A stretch of 64,000 bases of DNA from Rhodobacter sp. (lineage in GTDB: Bacteria; Pseudomonadota; Alphaproteobacteria; Rhodobacterales; Rhodobacteraceae): the NCBI GenBank assembly GCA_020637555.1, contig JACKKF010000002.1:555175-619174 (forward strand), read 5' to 3'. Of this stretch, positions 33,703-42,260 are shown piece by piece; position 1 is the stretch's first letter; each line of letters begins with the position of its first letter. Both the position numbers and the translations under genes were made by a program. The notes beneath the pieces were generated by a model. The model searched no databases and was not told where the DNA came from. It saw only the letters and a list, made by a program, of their open reading frames with translations.

Positions 33703-34044
33703 ATGCTGAAGACCCTGATCAAATGGACGATGCGCCTCGGCTTTGTCGCGGCGCTGTGCCTGACCCTGTTCTTCGGCGGGCGGTTTGTGCTGGGCGTCTT
33801 TTACTGGAACGATCCCTCGCACCGCGATCAGCAGATCGAGGGCTGGATGCCGCTGGGCTATGTCGCGCGGTCCTGGAACGTGCCACGCGATGTCCTGCGC
33901 ACGGCCGCGGGCCTGGGACCCGAGGACACGACGCGCCGCAATCTGGACCTGATCGCCCAGGACCGGCACGTCCCCCTGCCGCAGTTGATTGCCACGATCG
34001 AAAGCGCCATCGCCGGCTGGCGCGCGGAAAACCCGCATGACTGA
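33703..34044 (+). CDS. Conserved-looking single-pass membrane protein
   Basis: The 113-residue protein has one membrane segment at about residues 8–32 (WTMRLGFVAALCLTLFFGGRF). A soluble part follows that contains WNVPRDVLRTAAGL and RRNLDLIAQDRHVPLPQLIATIESAI, reminiscent of a small helical bundle. Its end overlaps the start of the DedA-family gene by 8 bp, so the two are co-translated and probably cooperate in the membrane. I know no name for the family. Confidence 0.75.
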   Translation: MLKTLIKWTMRLGFVAALCLTLFFGGRFVLGVFYWNDPSHRDQQIEGWMPLGYVARSWNVPRDVLRTAAGLGPEDTTRRNLDLIAQDRHVPLPQLIATIESAIAGWRAENPHD

Positions 34045-34639
34045 CTGGATGCTGGCGCTGATCGGGGATTGGGGGGTGACGGTGCTGGCCATCGTGACCT
34101 TCCTGTCGTGCCTGGCGGTGCCGGTGCCGTCATCGATGATGATGCTCGCCTCGGGCGCATTCGCGGCCTCGGGCGACATGGCGCTGATCCCGGCCGCCAG
34201 CGCGGCGCTGGTCGGCGCTGTCGCGGGGGATCAGACCGGCTACGGCCTGGGGCGGTTGAGCTATCGCCGGGCCGAAGGGTGGCTGCTGCAAAGCCCGACC
34301 CGCGCCGCGGTGCTGAACCGGGCGCGCGGGCAGGTCCAGACACGCGGGGCCGTGGCGGTCTTTTTCAGCCGCTGGCTGTTCAGCGTGCTAGGGCCCTATG
34401 TGAACCTGCTGGCCGGTGGCGCGGGCATGACCTGGCTGACCTTTACCGCGATGGGGGTCGCGGGCGAGATCGTCTGGGTGTCCGTCTATGTCGGCCTGGG
34501 ATACCTGGCCGGCGGGCAGATCGAGCAGATCGCGGACCTGCTCGGCAATGCCTCGGGCTTTCTGGCATCGCTGGCGATCACCGGCGTGCTGGGCTGGGGC
34601 CTGTGGCGTCGCAGACACCGCAGCGCCACTCAGCCCTGA
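34037..34639 (+). CDS. DedA/VTT-domain membrane protein
   Basis: DedA-family proteins act in lipid scrambling and membrane homeostasis. The 200-residue protein starts MTDWMLALIGDWGV inside the end of the previous gene. It shows the VTT/SNARE-associated block VPVPSSMMMLASGAFAASG with the re-entrant segment, GDQTGYGLGR, and FFSRWLFSVLGPYVNLLAGGAGM, where the Arg and Pro are conserved in the family. It has four to five membrane segments. The last 10 bp overlap the convergent Uup gene. Confidence 0.88.
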   Translation: MTDWMLALIGDWGVTVLAIVTFLSCLAVPVPSSMMMLASGAFAASGDMALIPAASAALVGAVAGDQTGYGLGRLSYRRAEGWLLQSPTRAAVLNRARGQVQTRGAVAVFFSRWLFSVLGPYVNLLAGGAGMTWLTFTAMGVAGEIVWVSVYVGLGYLAGGQIEQIADLLGNASGFLASLAITGVLGWGLWRRRHRSATQP

Positions 34640-36447
34640 TCGCGTTCCGCAAGCGTCAGCCATTCCTCTTCGGCCCGGGACAGGGCGGCCTGGCGCTGGT
34701 CCAGCATCTCGGTCGCCTTGGCGGCCTTCACGGGGTCGCGGGTGTAAAGATCGGCGTCGGACAGCAGGTCCGACAGCTTGCCGATCTCGGCCTCGAGCCG
34801 CGCAATCTCGGCCGGAAGCGCATCAAGACGCTTCCGTTCCGTGAAACTCAGCCCCGCGGGCCGGGCCGCCTGTGCCGCCGGTCTGGCGGCCTCGGGGCGC
34901 GGCGCGGCCTTTGGGGCGGATTTCGCGGCCTCGGCGGTCGTTCCGCGTTGCGCCAGCATGTCCGTCCAGCCGCCGGCATAGGCGGTCACGCGGCCCTGCC
35001 CCTCGAACACCAGCGTGGTGGTGGCCACGCGGTCGATGAAATCGCGGTCGTGACTGACCAGCAGCACCGTGCCCGGATATTCGCCGAGCAGGTCCTGCAA
35101 CAGGTCCAGCGTCTCGACATCCAGGTCGTTCGTCGGTTCGTCCAGCACCAGCAGGTTCGATTCCCGCGCCATGATCCGGGCCAGCAGCAGGCGGGCGCGT
35201 TCGCCGCCCGACAGGCTGCGGACGGGCGCACGGGCCTGCTGTTCGTCAAAGAGGAAATCCTTGAGATACCCGACCACATGCCGCGGCTGGCCGCGCACCA
35301 TGACCTGATCCGCCTGGCCGCTGACCCGCATGGTCGGATCGCCGGTCAGGTTCTCCCACAGGCTGGCGTCCGGGTTCAGTTGCGCTCGGGTCTGGTCGAA
35401 AACCGCCATGTCCAGATTGGTGCCCAGACGCAGGCCGCCACTGTCGGGCGCCAGTGCGCCGGTCAGCATCCGCAGCAAGGTTGTCTTGCCCGCGCCGTTC
35501 GGCCCGACAAAGGCGACACGATCGCCCCGCAGCACCTTGAGGCTGAAATCCCTGACGATGGGCTGGCCGCCAAAACTCTTCGAGATCGCCTCGGCCTCGA
35601 CCACCAGCTTGCCCGATTGCGGGCCGGCGTCCAGCGCCATGGCGGCGGTGCCCTGGCGACGGATCTGCGAGGCGCGCTCGGCCTTCAGCGCCTGCAGCGC
35701 GCGCACCCGGCCCATGTTGCGCTTGCGGCGCGCGCTGATCCCTTCGACCGCCCATTTCGCCTCGTGCTTGATCTTGCGGTCCAGCTTGTGGCGGGCTTCA
35801 TCCTCGTCGGCCCAGGTCTTGTCGCGCCAGTCCTCAAAGGCGGCAAAGGACTGCTCGAGGCGGCGCACCTGGCCGCGATCCACCCACAGCATCGCCCGGC
35901 TCAGCGCGTTCAGGAACGCGCGGTCGTGGCTGATCAGCACAAAACCGGCGCGGGTCTCGCGCAGGCGCGCCTCGAGCCACTGGATCGCCTGGATGTCCAG
36001 GTGGTTCGTCGGTTCGTCCAGCAGCATGAGGTCCGGCGCCTCGGCCAGCAGCCTGGCCAATGCGGCGCGGCGCCGCTCGCCACCGGATGCCGTCTCGACC
36101 GCGACCGAGGGATCGAACCCCAGCCCCTCGGCGGCGATCTCGACGCGATACCCCTCGGCCGGATCGAGACGCGACAGCGCGTAGTCGCCCAGCGTCGCGA
36201 ACCCCGAGAAATCGGGATCCTGTTCCATGTAGCCGACGGTGGTGCCCGGGGTCAGGATCCGGCTGCCGCTGTCGGCCTGGACCAGCCCCGCCATGATCTT
36301 CATCAGCGTGGATTTGCCCGACCCGTTGCGCCCGACGAGCGCAAGCCTGTCCCCGGGCTGGATCACGAGATCGAGCGCCTGAAACAGGGGATTGCCGCCA
36401 TAGGTCAGCGCGATGCCGGAGAGTTGCAAGAGGGGTGCGGGTGCCAT
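34630..36447 (-). CDS. uup: ABC-F ATPase, Uup type
   Basis: ABC-F proteins are soluble paired ATPases that act on the ribosome. The 605-residue protein has two nucleotide-binding domains: Walker A GRNGSGKST and GPNGAGKTT, signatures TASGGERRR and LSGGERARL, Walker B LMLLDEPTNHLD and LLVLDEPTNDLD. A linker rich in charged helices (ARHKLDRKIKHEAKWAVEG) joins them. The C-terminal coiled coil (about residues 535–605) with FTERKRLDALPAEIARLEAE identifies Uup among ABC-F subtypes. There are no membrane segments. Confidence 0.93.
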   Translation of the reverse strand: MAPAPLLQLSGIALTYGGNPLFQALDLVIQPGDRLALVGRNGSGKSTLMKIMAGLVQADSGSRILTPGTTVGYMEQDPDFSGFATLGDYALSRLDPAEGYRVEIAAEGLGFDPSVAVETASGGERRRAALARLLAEAPDLMLLDEPTNHLDIQAIQWLEARLRETRAGFVLISHDRAFLNALSRAMLWVDRGQVRRLEQSFAAFEDWRDKTWADEDEARHKLDRKIKHEAKWAVEGISARRKRNMGRVRALQALKAERASQIRRQGTAAMALDAGPQSGKLVVEAEAISKSFGGQPIVRDFSLKVLRGDRVAFVGPNGAGKTTLLRMLTGALAPDSGGLRLGTNLDMAVFDQTRAQLNPDASLWENLTGDPTMRVSGQADQVMVRGQPRHVVGYLKDFLFDEQQARAPVRSLSGGERARLLLARIMARESNLLVLDEPTNDLDVETLDLLQDLLGEYPGTVLLVSHDRDFIDRVATTTLVFEGQGRVTAYAGGWTDMLAQRGTTAEAAKSAPKAAPRPEAARPAAQAARPAGLSFTERKRLDALPAEIARLEAEIGKLSDLLSDADLYTRDPVKAAKATEMLDQRQAALSRAEEEWLTLAERDQG

Positions 36448-36540
36448 GTGCGCGGGCTACCTTGGCGCCCTTGCCGGGTCAAGGGTATTGACGCCAGCAC
36501 GAAAACCCCCATGTAACGATCATTAACATGAGGGCACCGA

Positions 36541-36933
36541 ATGAACCTGATCCTGAATATCCTGTGGATGCTGACGGGTGGATTGTGGCTGTCGCTGGGA
36601 TGGATGCTCGCGGCCTGTCTGATGGCGCTCAGCATCATCGGCTTGCCCTGGGTGCGGTCGGCGATGGTGATGGCGGCCTATTCCCTGATGCCCTTCGGTC
36701 TGCAAGCCCGCGTTCGCGCCGATGTCCCCAGTCCTGAAACGGGCATGGGCATACTGGTCAATGCCGGAAACATCCTGTGGCTGGTCCTGGCCGGGTGGTG
36801 GCTGGCGTTGGGGCATCTGATCGCGGCGGTGCTCAACGCGGTGACGATCATCGGCCTGCCCTTTGCCTGGGCCCACCTGAAGCTGGCCGGTTTCGCGCTG
36901 CAGCCCGTGGGCCGCACCCTGGTCGCGCGATGA
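36541..36933 (+). CDS. yccF: YccF-family membrane protein
   Basis: The 130-residue protein has two similar halves, each with LNxLW, a hydrophobic hairpin and the ITIIGLPFAWAH-type motif (here MALSIIGLPWVRSAM and VTIIGLPFAWAHLKLA). This internal repeat is the hallmark of YccF inner-membrane proteins, whose role is unknown. The gene diverges from uup and meets the next gene 10 bp from its stop. A TTGACG box 53 bp upstream may be its -35 element. Confidence 0.88.
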   Translation: MNLILNILWMLTGGLWLSLGWMLAACLMALSIIGLPWVRSAMVMAAYSLMPFGLQARVRADVPSPETGMGILVNAGNILWLVLAGWWLALGHLIAAVLNAVTIIGLPFAWAHLKLAGFALQPVGRTLVAR

Positions 36934-36943
36934 CCCCTGCCGG

Positions 36944-37372
36944 CTAACCGCTGTCGCACCGATCGCGAAAGGACAGCAGATACCCGGTCAGATCCTGCCA
37001 GGCGGCGTCGCTGTCGCGCAATGCGTCAAGGTTCGCCTGCGCGCGGCGGCGGTTTTCGCCCAGGCAAAGGGCAGTGGCGAGTTCGAACTGACGCCGGGAC
37101 TGCTGCAACCCGGCCCCGATCTGCGCCAGGTCGTCGATCAGGCGCGCGCGTTCCTGGCAGGCCGAGGTGCGCGCCGAGCGATCCTCGAGCCGCGCAAAGA
37201 CGGCGGCGCGCGTCACCCAGCCGAGACCGGCGTAAAGTGTCGTCTCGACCGTGTCGATCCCTGCATCGGCGCGGCGATAGGCCGCCATGCCCGCGCGAAA
37301 ATGGTCCGCGCAGGGATCGCCGGCAAAGGCGGGCGTGGCAAGGAGAAGAAACAGCAGCAGCAAGAGACGCAT
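36944..37372 (-). CDS. Small secreted hypothetical protein
   Basis: The 142-residue protein begins with a Sec signal (MRLLLLLFLLLATPAFAG). The mature part is helical and has four Cys (DPCADHF, SACQERA, ALCLGEN and the near-terminal DRCDSG), which may form two disulphides. It is spaced like a short four-helix periplasmic protein. There is no recognised domain. It lies downstream of livF by 69 bp in the same direction and could be read from the liv operon. Confidence 0.65.
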   Translation of the reverse strand: MRLLLLLFLLLATPAFAGDPCADHFRAGMAAYRRADAGIDTVETTLYAGLGWVTRAAVFARLEDRSARTSACQERARLIDDLAQIGAGLQQSRRQFELATALCLGENRRRAQANLDALRDSDAAWQDLTGYLLSFRDRCDSG

Positions 37373-37441
37373 GGCCAGTCCCGGGTTGATCCGGGGCCAG
37401 TCTGCGGGCTTTTTCTTAACACCCGGTTGCCGCGCGCGGGG

Positions 37442-38146
37442 TCAGGTTCCGAAATAGGCCGCGTTGAGTTCGCTCTTGTCTTCGCGCAGTCGGGCCGCCG
37501 GTCCGGCAAAGCGGACCTTGCCCGACCGCAGCACCAGCGCCCCCTCGGACACGCCGAGCGCAAGATCGGTGAACTGCTCGATCAACAGGATGCCGACGCC
37601 GCGCGCCTTCAGCCCCTCGACAAAGCCCATCAGGCGCTTGACGACCAGCGGGGCCAGGCCCAGCGACATCTCGTCGATCAGCAGATACCGTGGGCGCGCC
37701 ATCATCGCGTGACCCAGCGCCAGCATCTGCTGCTGACCGCCCGACATGGTGCCGGCAATCTGCCCCTTGCGTTCCGCCAGTTCCGGAAACAGCGCATAGG
37801 TATCGGCCAGCGTCTGCTCTGCCCCATCCGTCAGGATCGAACCGGCCGCGCGCAGGTTGTCGTCCACCGACAGCCGGGTCAGCACGCGGTGCCCCTCGGG
37901 CACGGCGGCGACGCCCGCCCGGCGGATCACGTCGGGGCCCTTGCCGGCCAGCGCCACGCCGTCGGCCTCGACCGTGCCCGACGCCAGGGGCAGCATGCCG
38001 GCCAGGCCCAGGACCAGCTCGGACTTGCCCGCGCCATTCGCACCCAGAACCGCCGTGACCTGCCCCGGCTCGATCCGCAGCGACACCCCCGAGACGGCGA
38101 CCTGCCCCGCCTTGACCACCGAAAGATCCTTTACGATCAATGACAT
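37442..38146 (-). CDS. livF: Branched-chain-amino-acid-type ABC transporter ATPase LivF
   Basis: This is one of two ATPases that energise the LivHM permease. The 234-residue protein has Walker A GANGAGKSE, signature TMSGGQQQMLALG, Walker B YLLIDEMSLGLAP and the switch His in LLIEQFTD. In Walker A the usual Thr/Ser after Ser is Glu, a minor oddity. The short length and LGLAPLVVKRLM are typical of LivF. It starts 2 bp after livG, with GAGGAGG inside the livG end as its ribosome site. Confidence 0.93.
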   Translation of the reverse strand: MSLIVKDLSVVKAGQVAVSGVSLRIEPGQVTAVLGANGAGKSELVLGLAGMLPLASGTVEADGVALAGKGPDVIRRAGVAAVPEGHRVLTRLSVDDNLRAAGSILTDGAEQTLADTYALFPELAERKGQIAGTMSGGQQQMLALGHAMMARPRYLLIDEMSLGLAPLVVKRLMGFVEGLKARGVGILLIEQFTDLALGVSEGALVLRSGKVRFAGPAARLREDKSELNAAYFGT

Positions 38147-38148
38147 CG

Positions 38149-38862
38149 TCAGACCTCCTCGGTGCCCAGATAGGCTGCCTTGACCTTGGGATCGGACAAC
38201 ACGTCGTCCGTCGGCCCAAAGGCGATGCGCCGGCCGAAATCCAGCACCAGCGTTTCCTCGCAGACCTCGCGGATCAGGTCGACATCGTGATCGATGACCA
38301 GGACCTGCGCGCCGGTCGCGCCGTGAATCTGCTGGATCAGCACACCGAGCTGGCGGGTCTCGTCCACCGACATGCCGCCGGCGGGTTCGTCGAACATGAC
38401 CACGCGCGGCTTGCCGACCAGGCATTTCGCCACATCGGTCAGGCGCCGCTCGAATCCGGACAGGTCCGCGCCCAGCTTTCCCGCGCGCGAGGCCATGCCG
38501 ACCAGCTCCAGCATGGTTTCGACCTCGGCCTGCTTCGAGCCCGAGACCGCGCGCGCATGGTCGATCTGCACGAGAACATTCTCATACACCGTCAGGTCGT
38601 CGGCGATTTCCTCTTTCTGGAAACTGCGGCGCAGGCCCCAATGGGCCCGCCGGTGCGGGGCCAGACGCAACAGATCCTGACCGTCGCGTGTCACGCTGCC
38701 CGACTGGGTGCCGACAAAGCCCGACAGCACGTTCATCAGCGTGGTCTTTCCCGCGCCATTGGGCCCGATGATCCCGCTGACGGCCCTGCCGAAACTGGCC
38801 GAGACGTCGTTCAGCGCGATGACGCCGCCAAAGCGCACCGTGACATTGCGGATCTCAAGCAT
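38149..38862 (-). CDS. livG: Branched-chain-amino-acid-type ABC transporter ATPase LivG
   Basis: This is the second ATPase of the importer. The start MLEIRNVTVRFGGVIALNDV was chosen because the longer frame begins inside livM without support. The 237-residue protein has Walker A GPNGAGKTT, an early RSFQKEEI segment, the degenerate signature LSGFERRLTDVAKCL and Walker B VVMFDEPAGGM. The signature LSGFERR departs from LSGGQQR, so the ATP site formed with LivF may be asymmetric. It overlaps livM by 8 bp. Confidence 0.92.
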   Translation of the reverse strand: MLEIRNVTVRFGGVIALNDVSASFGRAVSGIIGPNGAGKTTLMNVLSGFVGTQSGSVTRDGQDLLRLAPHRRAHWGLRRSFQKEEIADDLTVYENVLVQIDHARAVSGSKQAEVETMLELVGMASRAGKLGADLSGFERRLTDVAKCLVGKPRVVMFDEPAGGMSVDETRQLGVLIQQIHGATGAQVLVIDHDVDLIREVCEETLVLDFGRRIAFGPTDDVLSDPKVKAAYLGTEEV

Positions 38863-39847
38863 CGCGCCGCCCCTTTCCGCGCAACAAGGACCGCAGCCCC
38901 TGAAGCGCCTGCCCGGCCAGACCATCGGGCGCGGTGATGACCGCGTGCAACAGCCCCGCGCCGAAGATCACATAGGACAGGTCTGCGTCGACACCCCAGA
39001 TGTTCAGAAGCGCCGGAAGCACCTTGTAGAGAATGGCGGCGACCAGCGCGCCTTGCCAGTAGCGGGCGCCCCCGACCACGGCCAGCGCGAAGATCATCAC
39101 GCTTTCCGAGGCCCGGAAGGTGCCGTCGTCCAGCAACCCCAGCGAGCCGGCCAGCAGCGCCCCCGCCGCGCCGCCCAGCAGGCCGGTGATGCCGAAGGCC
39201 CAGGTCTTGTAGAGCGTGACATTGACCCCTGCCGCCATGGCCGACGCCTCGGACCGGCGGATCAGGGCCCAGGCACGGCCCGGTTGCAGGCGGCGATGCA
39301 GTTCGATGAACACGAAGCCCAGAACCGCGCAGATGATGACATAGCGCAGATAGTCCTCGGCGGACTGGGCCAGAAACGGGCGGCGGAACGGATCGCTCGA
39401 TCCGGTCTTGACGCCCCAGAACCCGTCACCGCCGTTCGGGAACTGAAAGGTCGCGAACAGGATTTCCAGCCCGCCCGCGGCCATCAGGGTGACCAGCGCC
39501 AGATAGAGCCCGCGCATCCGCAGCGCGGGCAGCGCCAGCACCCAGCCGAACACCATCGTCGACAGCGCGGCAAGCGCCAGGTTCACCTCGAACGGAAAAT
39601 CGAAGGCATAGTTCAGGCGCAGCGCGATCCAGCCGCCCACCCCCATCAGCCCCACCTGCGTCAGCGACACCATGCCCAGCCGTGCATAGAGAAACGCCAC
39701 CCCCGCGATGGCCAGCAGGAAACAGCTGGCCGAGGTGAAGACCGACAGCCAGTAGCTGCTGGAAATGCCGGGAAGCACCAGAACCGCAAAGGCCGCCAGC
39801 GCGAACCCCGCCCAGCCCGATGGCGTCACATGGAACAGACCCTTCAT
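38855..39847 (-). CDS. livM: Branched-chain-amino-acid-type ABC transporter permease LivM
   Basis: The 330-residue inner-membrane permease has about eight to ten hydrophobic segments. The BPD_transp_2 family blocks are GMVSLTQVGLMGVGGWIALRL and ALPALRMRGLYLALVTLMAAG. The EAA-like loop is RRSEASAMAAGVNVTLYKTWAFGITGLLGG. The start MKGLFHVTPSG has GGGAGGG upstream. It begins one base after the livH stop. With LivH it forms the channel through which the bound ligand passes. Confidence 0.93.
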   Translation of the reverse strand: MKGLFHVTPSGWAGFALAAFAVLVLPGISSSYWLSVFTSASCFLLAIAGVAFLYARLGMVSLTQVGLMGVGGWIALRLNYAFDFPFEVNLALAALSTMVFGWVLALPALRMRGLYLALVTLMAAGGLEILFATFQFPNGGDGFWGVKTGSSDPFRRPFLAQSAEDYLRYVIICAVLGFVFIELHRRLQPGRAWALIRRSEASAMAAGVNVTLYKTWAFGITGLLGGAAGALLAGSLGLLDDGTFRASESVMIFALAVVGGARYWQGALVAAILYKVLPALLNIWGVDADLSYVIFGAGLLHAVITAPDGLAGQALQGLRSLLRGKGRRDA

Positions 39848-39848
39848 G

Positions 39849-40805
39849 TCAGTCCCTCCCGCCAAAGGTCAGCCGCTGACCGCGTTGATAATACAGCAGC
39901 ACCAGCGCGGCGATGACGAAGGGCGCGATCGGCCGCACCCCGCGCAGCGCCGAGGACATGGTCAGCATGTTCTCGATCACGCCCATCGACAGCCCGCCCA
40001 GCAACACGACGGTCAGATTCTCCAGCCGCCCGCAGATCGCCGCCGCGATCGAGGGGATCACCATGAAGGTGATGACCGTCGGCTCCAGCCGGATCAGGTC
40101 GGCGAACATCAGGCCGGTGAATCCGGCCAGCAGGCCGGAAATGCCCCAGGCGATCGTTTCCACGCGCAGGATCGGTATCCCCATCAGCGCGGCCAGGTCG
40201 CGGTCATTGGCGAGCGCGCGCATCTGCAAACCGACGCGGGTGCGCGCCAGGAACAGCCAGATGCCGAACACGATGAGGATCGACGCGGCGAACACGATCA
40301 GCCGGGTCGCCGTGATCCGCATCCCCAGGATGCGCACGCCGACGCCATCGGTCGGCAACGAGATCGAGCGCGGGTCGTCGACCCACAGGAAGCTGACCGC
40401 GCCCAGCACGATCAGCGCGAACCCCAGCGTCGCCACCGCCTTGACCACGGTTTCACGCCAGGCCAGCCGCGGGGCGATCAGGCGGCCGTAGAACAGCGTG
40501 ATCGCCAGCGCGACCAGCAGGCAGGCCAGCCAGCCGACCGGGTCCCAGATCCCCCATTCGCTGAGTTGCCAGGCGGTCATCGCGCCGGCCGCGCCGGCCG
40601 CGCCGCCCGCGAAATTCAGCACCCCGGTCGCGCGGAAAAGCACGACGATGCCGATGCCCCCCAACGCATAGAGCGAGCCCACGGCCAGCCCCGAGGCCAC
40701 GAACAGGCCGACCATCTGCGGGCGTCCGCCCCATCCGAACCACCCGATGAAGGCCGCCATCAGGACAGCCCAGAGCAGCCAGTTCTTGTAGCGTGCAAGC
40801 GCCAT
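39849..40805 (-). CDS. livH: Branched-chain-amino-acid-type ABC transporter permease LivH
   Basis: The 318-residue permease starts MALARYKNWLLWAVL with GGGGA upstream. Typical blocks are VGSLYALGGIGIVVLFRATGVLNFAGGA and the cytoplasmic loop MRALANDRDLAALMGIPILRVETIAWGISG, which contacts the ATPases. A strong hairpin lies between its start and the upstream binding-protein stop. Substrates of Liv-type systems include amino acids, urea, amides and aromatic acids, and the channel does not tell which. Confidence 0.93.
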   Translation of the reverse strand: MALARYKNWLLWAVLMAAFIGWFGWGGRPQMVGLFVASGLAVGSLYALGGIGIVVLFRATGVLNFAGGAAGAAGAMTAWQLSEWGIWDPVGWLACLLVALAITLFYGRLIAPRLAWRETVVKAVATLGFALIVLGAVSFLWVDDPRSISLPTDGVGVRILGMRITATRLIVFAASILIVFGIWLFLARTRVGLQMRALANDRDLAALMGIPILRVETIAWGISGLLAGFTGLMFADLIRLEPTVITFMVIPSIAAAICGRLENLTVVLLGGLSMGVIENMLTMSSALRGVRPIAPFVIAALVLLYYQRGQRLTFGGRD

Positions 40806-40827
40806 GGTTTCCCCGCTCGACAAGACA

Positions 40828-40857
40828 GTCCCCGCCGCCGGATCTGGCGGCGGGGAC
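40828..40857 (-). terminator. Intra-operon hairpin between the binding-protein gene and livH
   Basis: A perfect 12-bp stem (GTCCCCGCCGCC / GGCGGCGGGGAC, loop GGATCT) fills the 59-bp gap and lacks a U-tract. It probably protects the upstream mRNA or reduces read-through, so that more binding protein is made than permease. Confidence 0.7.
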
Positions 40858-40864
40858 AAGACAC

Positions 40865-42118
40865 TCAGCGCAGGCCGAGTTGCGTTTCCAGCGCGATATG
40901 CGGCGCGAAATAGGGGCTGTCGTATTCGTAGCAGTTGCGCACGATCTCGAAGCCGCCCTCGACCACTTTCAGCATGTAGCCGGCGTGGTTCGGCATGTGG
41001 AAGTCGGCGTCACCCACATAATACGGCCCGCACATCAGGTCCGAGGTGTAGCCCGAGATGCCGCGGATCGCGGTGCTGACGGCCGCGCGGTCGTCCAGCT
41101 GCGCCGGGTCCATTTCCAGCATCGCCTGAACGAAGAACCGCGCCGACAGATAGCCCGCCTGGCCGAACGTATCGCGCGGATCGTCGGCGCTGCCATACTG
41201 ATCCAGCACTGCGGCCCAGTTCTGCGCGTCGGGTCCGTTCACCTGCAGCGGCGCCAGCTCGGCGTTCACATACAGGTGGCCCCACCAGTATTCGCCAACC
41301 GCCGCCGGGATCGACAGGTCGTAAAGCGGGGTCGGAGCGATCCAGTTATACTGGTCGCGCAGGTCCTGTTCCTCGGCCGCGGACAGGATCGCCAGGGCGA
41401 TGCCCGCGGGCTGGTTGATCAGGATCGTGTCCGCCCCCGATGCCATCGCCTCGAGCAGGGCCGAGTTCACGTCGGGTGCGCCGGGGTTGATGAGCACGGC
41501 GGTGGAATCGCCCCCGCGCGAGCGCATGAAGTCCTGCACCGCCTGGCACGACCAGATGCCGTTGTCGGGAATGTTCAGGCCGATGCAGGCGATGTGCTGC
41601 GCGCCCAGTTCTTCCTGCGCGTATTGCGCCGCGCCCAGGTTCGACGGCAGCGGGCCCTCGTTGGTCGAGACGATGTTCGGGGTCTCGAAGCATTCGGAAA
41701 TGGCGCAGGCCGAAGCCATGACCATGATGCCGGCCTGTTCATAGGTGTTGGCGTTGACCGCCATCTCGATGAACGACCCGTTGCCGACCATCGCCACGGT
41801 CGGCGTGTCGTTCACCAGCAGCGCGGCGGCCTGCGCGGCGGCCTCGGGGTTCCACTGGTCGTTTTCCACCCGGTAGTCGATCGGACGGCCGTTGATCCCG
41901 CCGTTGGCGTTCACGCAGCGGAAATACGCCGCCGCCGAATCGGTCGAGGACGACCAGTCGCCCGGCGCCGCATCGCCGTAGATGCCGCCCACGATGATGG
42001 GCGCGCCGGTCGCGGCCTGCCCGGTGTTCATGCCGCAGTTCACGTCGGCCATGGCCTGCGTGCCCAGCGACGCCAGCAGGACGGCCGCGGCCATCCTCAG
42101 GGTCTTTCCGTATCGCAT
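40865..42118 (-). CDS. ABC transporter periplasmic substrate-binding protein (Liv/type-1 fold)
   Basis: The 417-residue product has a Sec signal (MRYGKTLRMAAAVLLASLGTQAMA) and the Peripla_BP_6 fold. After the signal it reads APIIVGGIYGDAAPGDWSSS, then FRCVNANGGINGRPIDYRVEND, where amino-acid-binding members have the ligand loop. It contains at least seven Cys, more than usual, including CAISECFE and NCYEYD. The SSSTDSA pocket differs from the GAA/SGA loop of leucine-binding proteins, so leucine is not a safe guess. The AGAGGAGGAGAG ribosome site is strong. It heads the liv operon downstream of the GMC gene. Confidence 0.88.
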   Translation of the reverse strand: MRYGKTLRMAAAVLLASLGTQAMADVNCGMNTGQAATGAPIIVGGIYGDAAPGDWSSSTDSAAAYFRCVNANGGINGRPIDYRVENDQWNPEAAAQAAALLVNDTPTVAMVGNGSFIEMAVNANTYEQAGIMVMASACAISECFETPNIVSTNEGPLPSNLGAAQYAQEELGAQHIACIGLNIPDNGIWSCQAVQDFMRSRGGDSTAVLINPGAPDVNSALLEAMASGADTILINQPAGIALAILSAAEEQDLRDQYNWIAPTPLYDLSIPAAVGEYWWGHLYVNAELAPLQVNGPDAQNWAAVLDQYGSADDPRDTFGQAGYLSARFFVQAMLEMDPAQLDDRAAVSTAIRGISGYTSDLMCGPYYVGDADFHMPNHAGYMLKVVEGGFEIVRNCYEYDSPYFAPHIALETQLGLR

Positions 42119-42165
42119 GTCTCTCCTCCTCTGTGGGACGTGCTTCGGGATCGTTGTTTGTGAAC

Positions 42166-42195
42166 GCGGCAGAGGCTCCCATTTCCTTCTGCCGC
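42166..42195 (-). terminator. Hairpin between the GMC oxidoreductase and the binding-protein gene
   Basis: GCGGCAGA (42166–42173) and TCTGCCGC (42188–42195) form a perfect 8-bp stem with a 14-base loop. No U-tract follows on the minus strand, so partial read-through into the transporter genes is likely. Confidence 0.4.
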
Positions 42196-42260
42196 TCCTC
42201 GCCCCCGACGTGTTGTCACGCGGGGGAAAAGCCTGGGTGATCCTGCGCATCGCCACGCGC

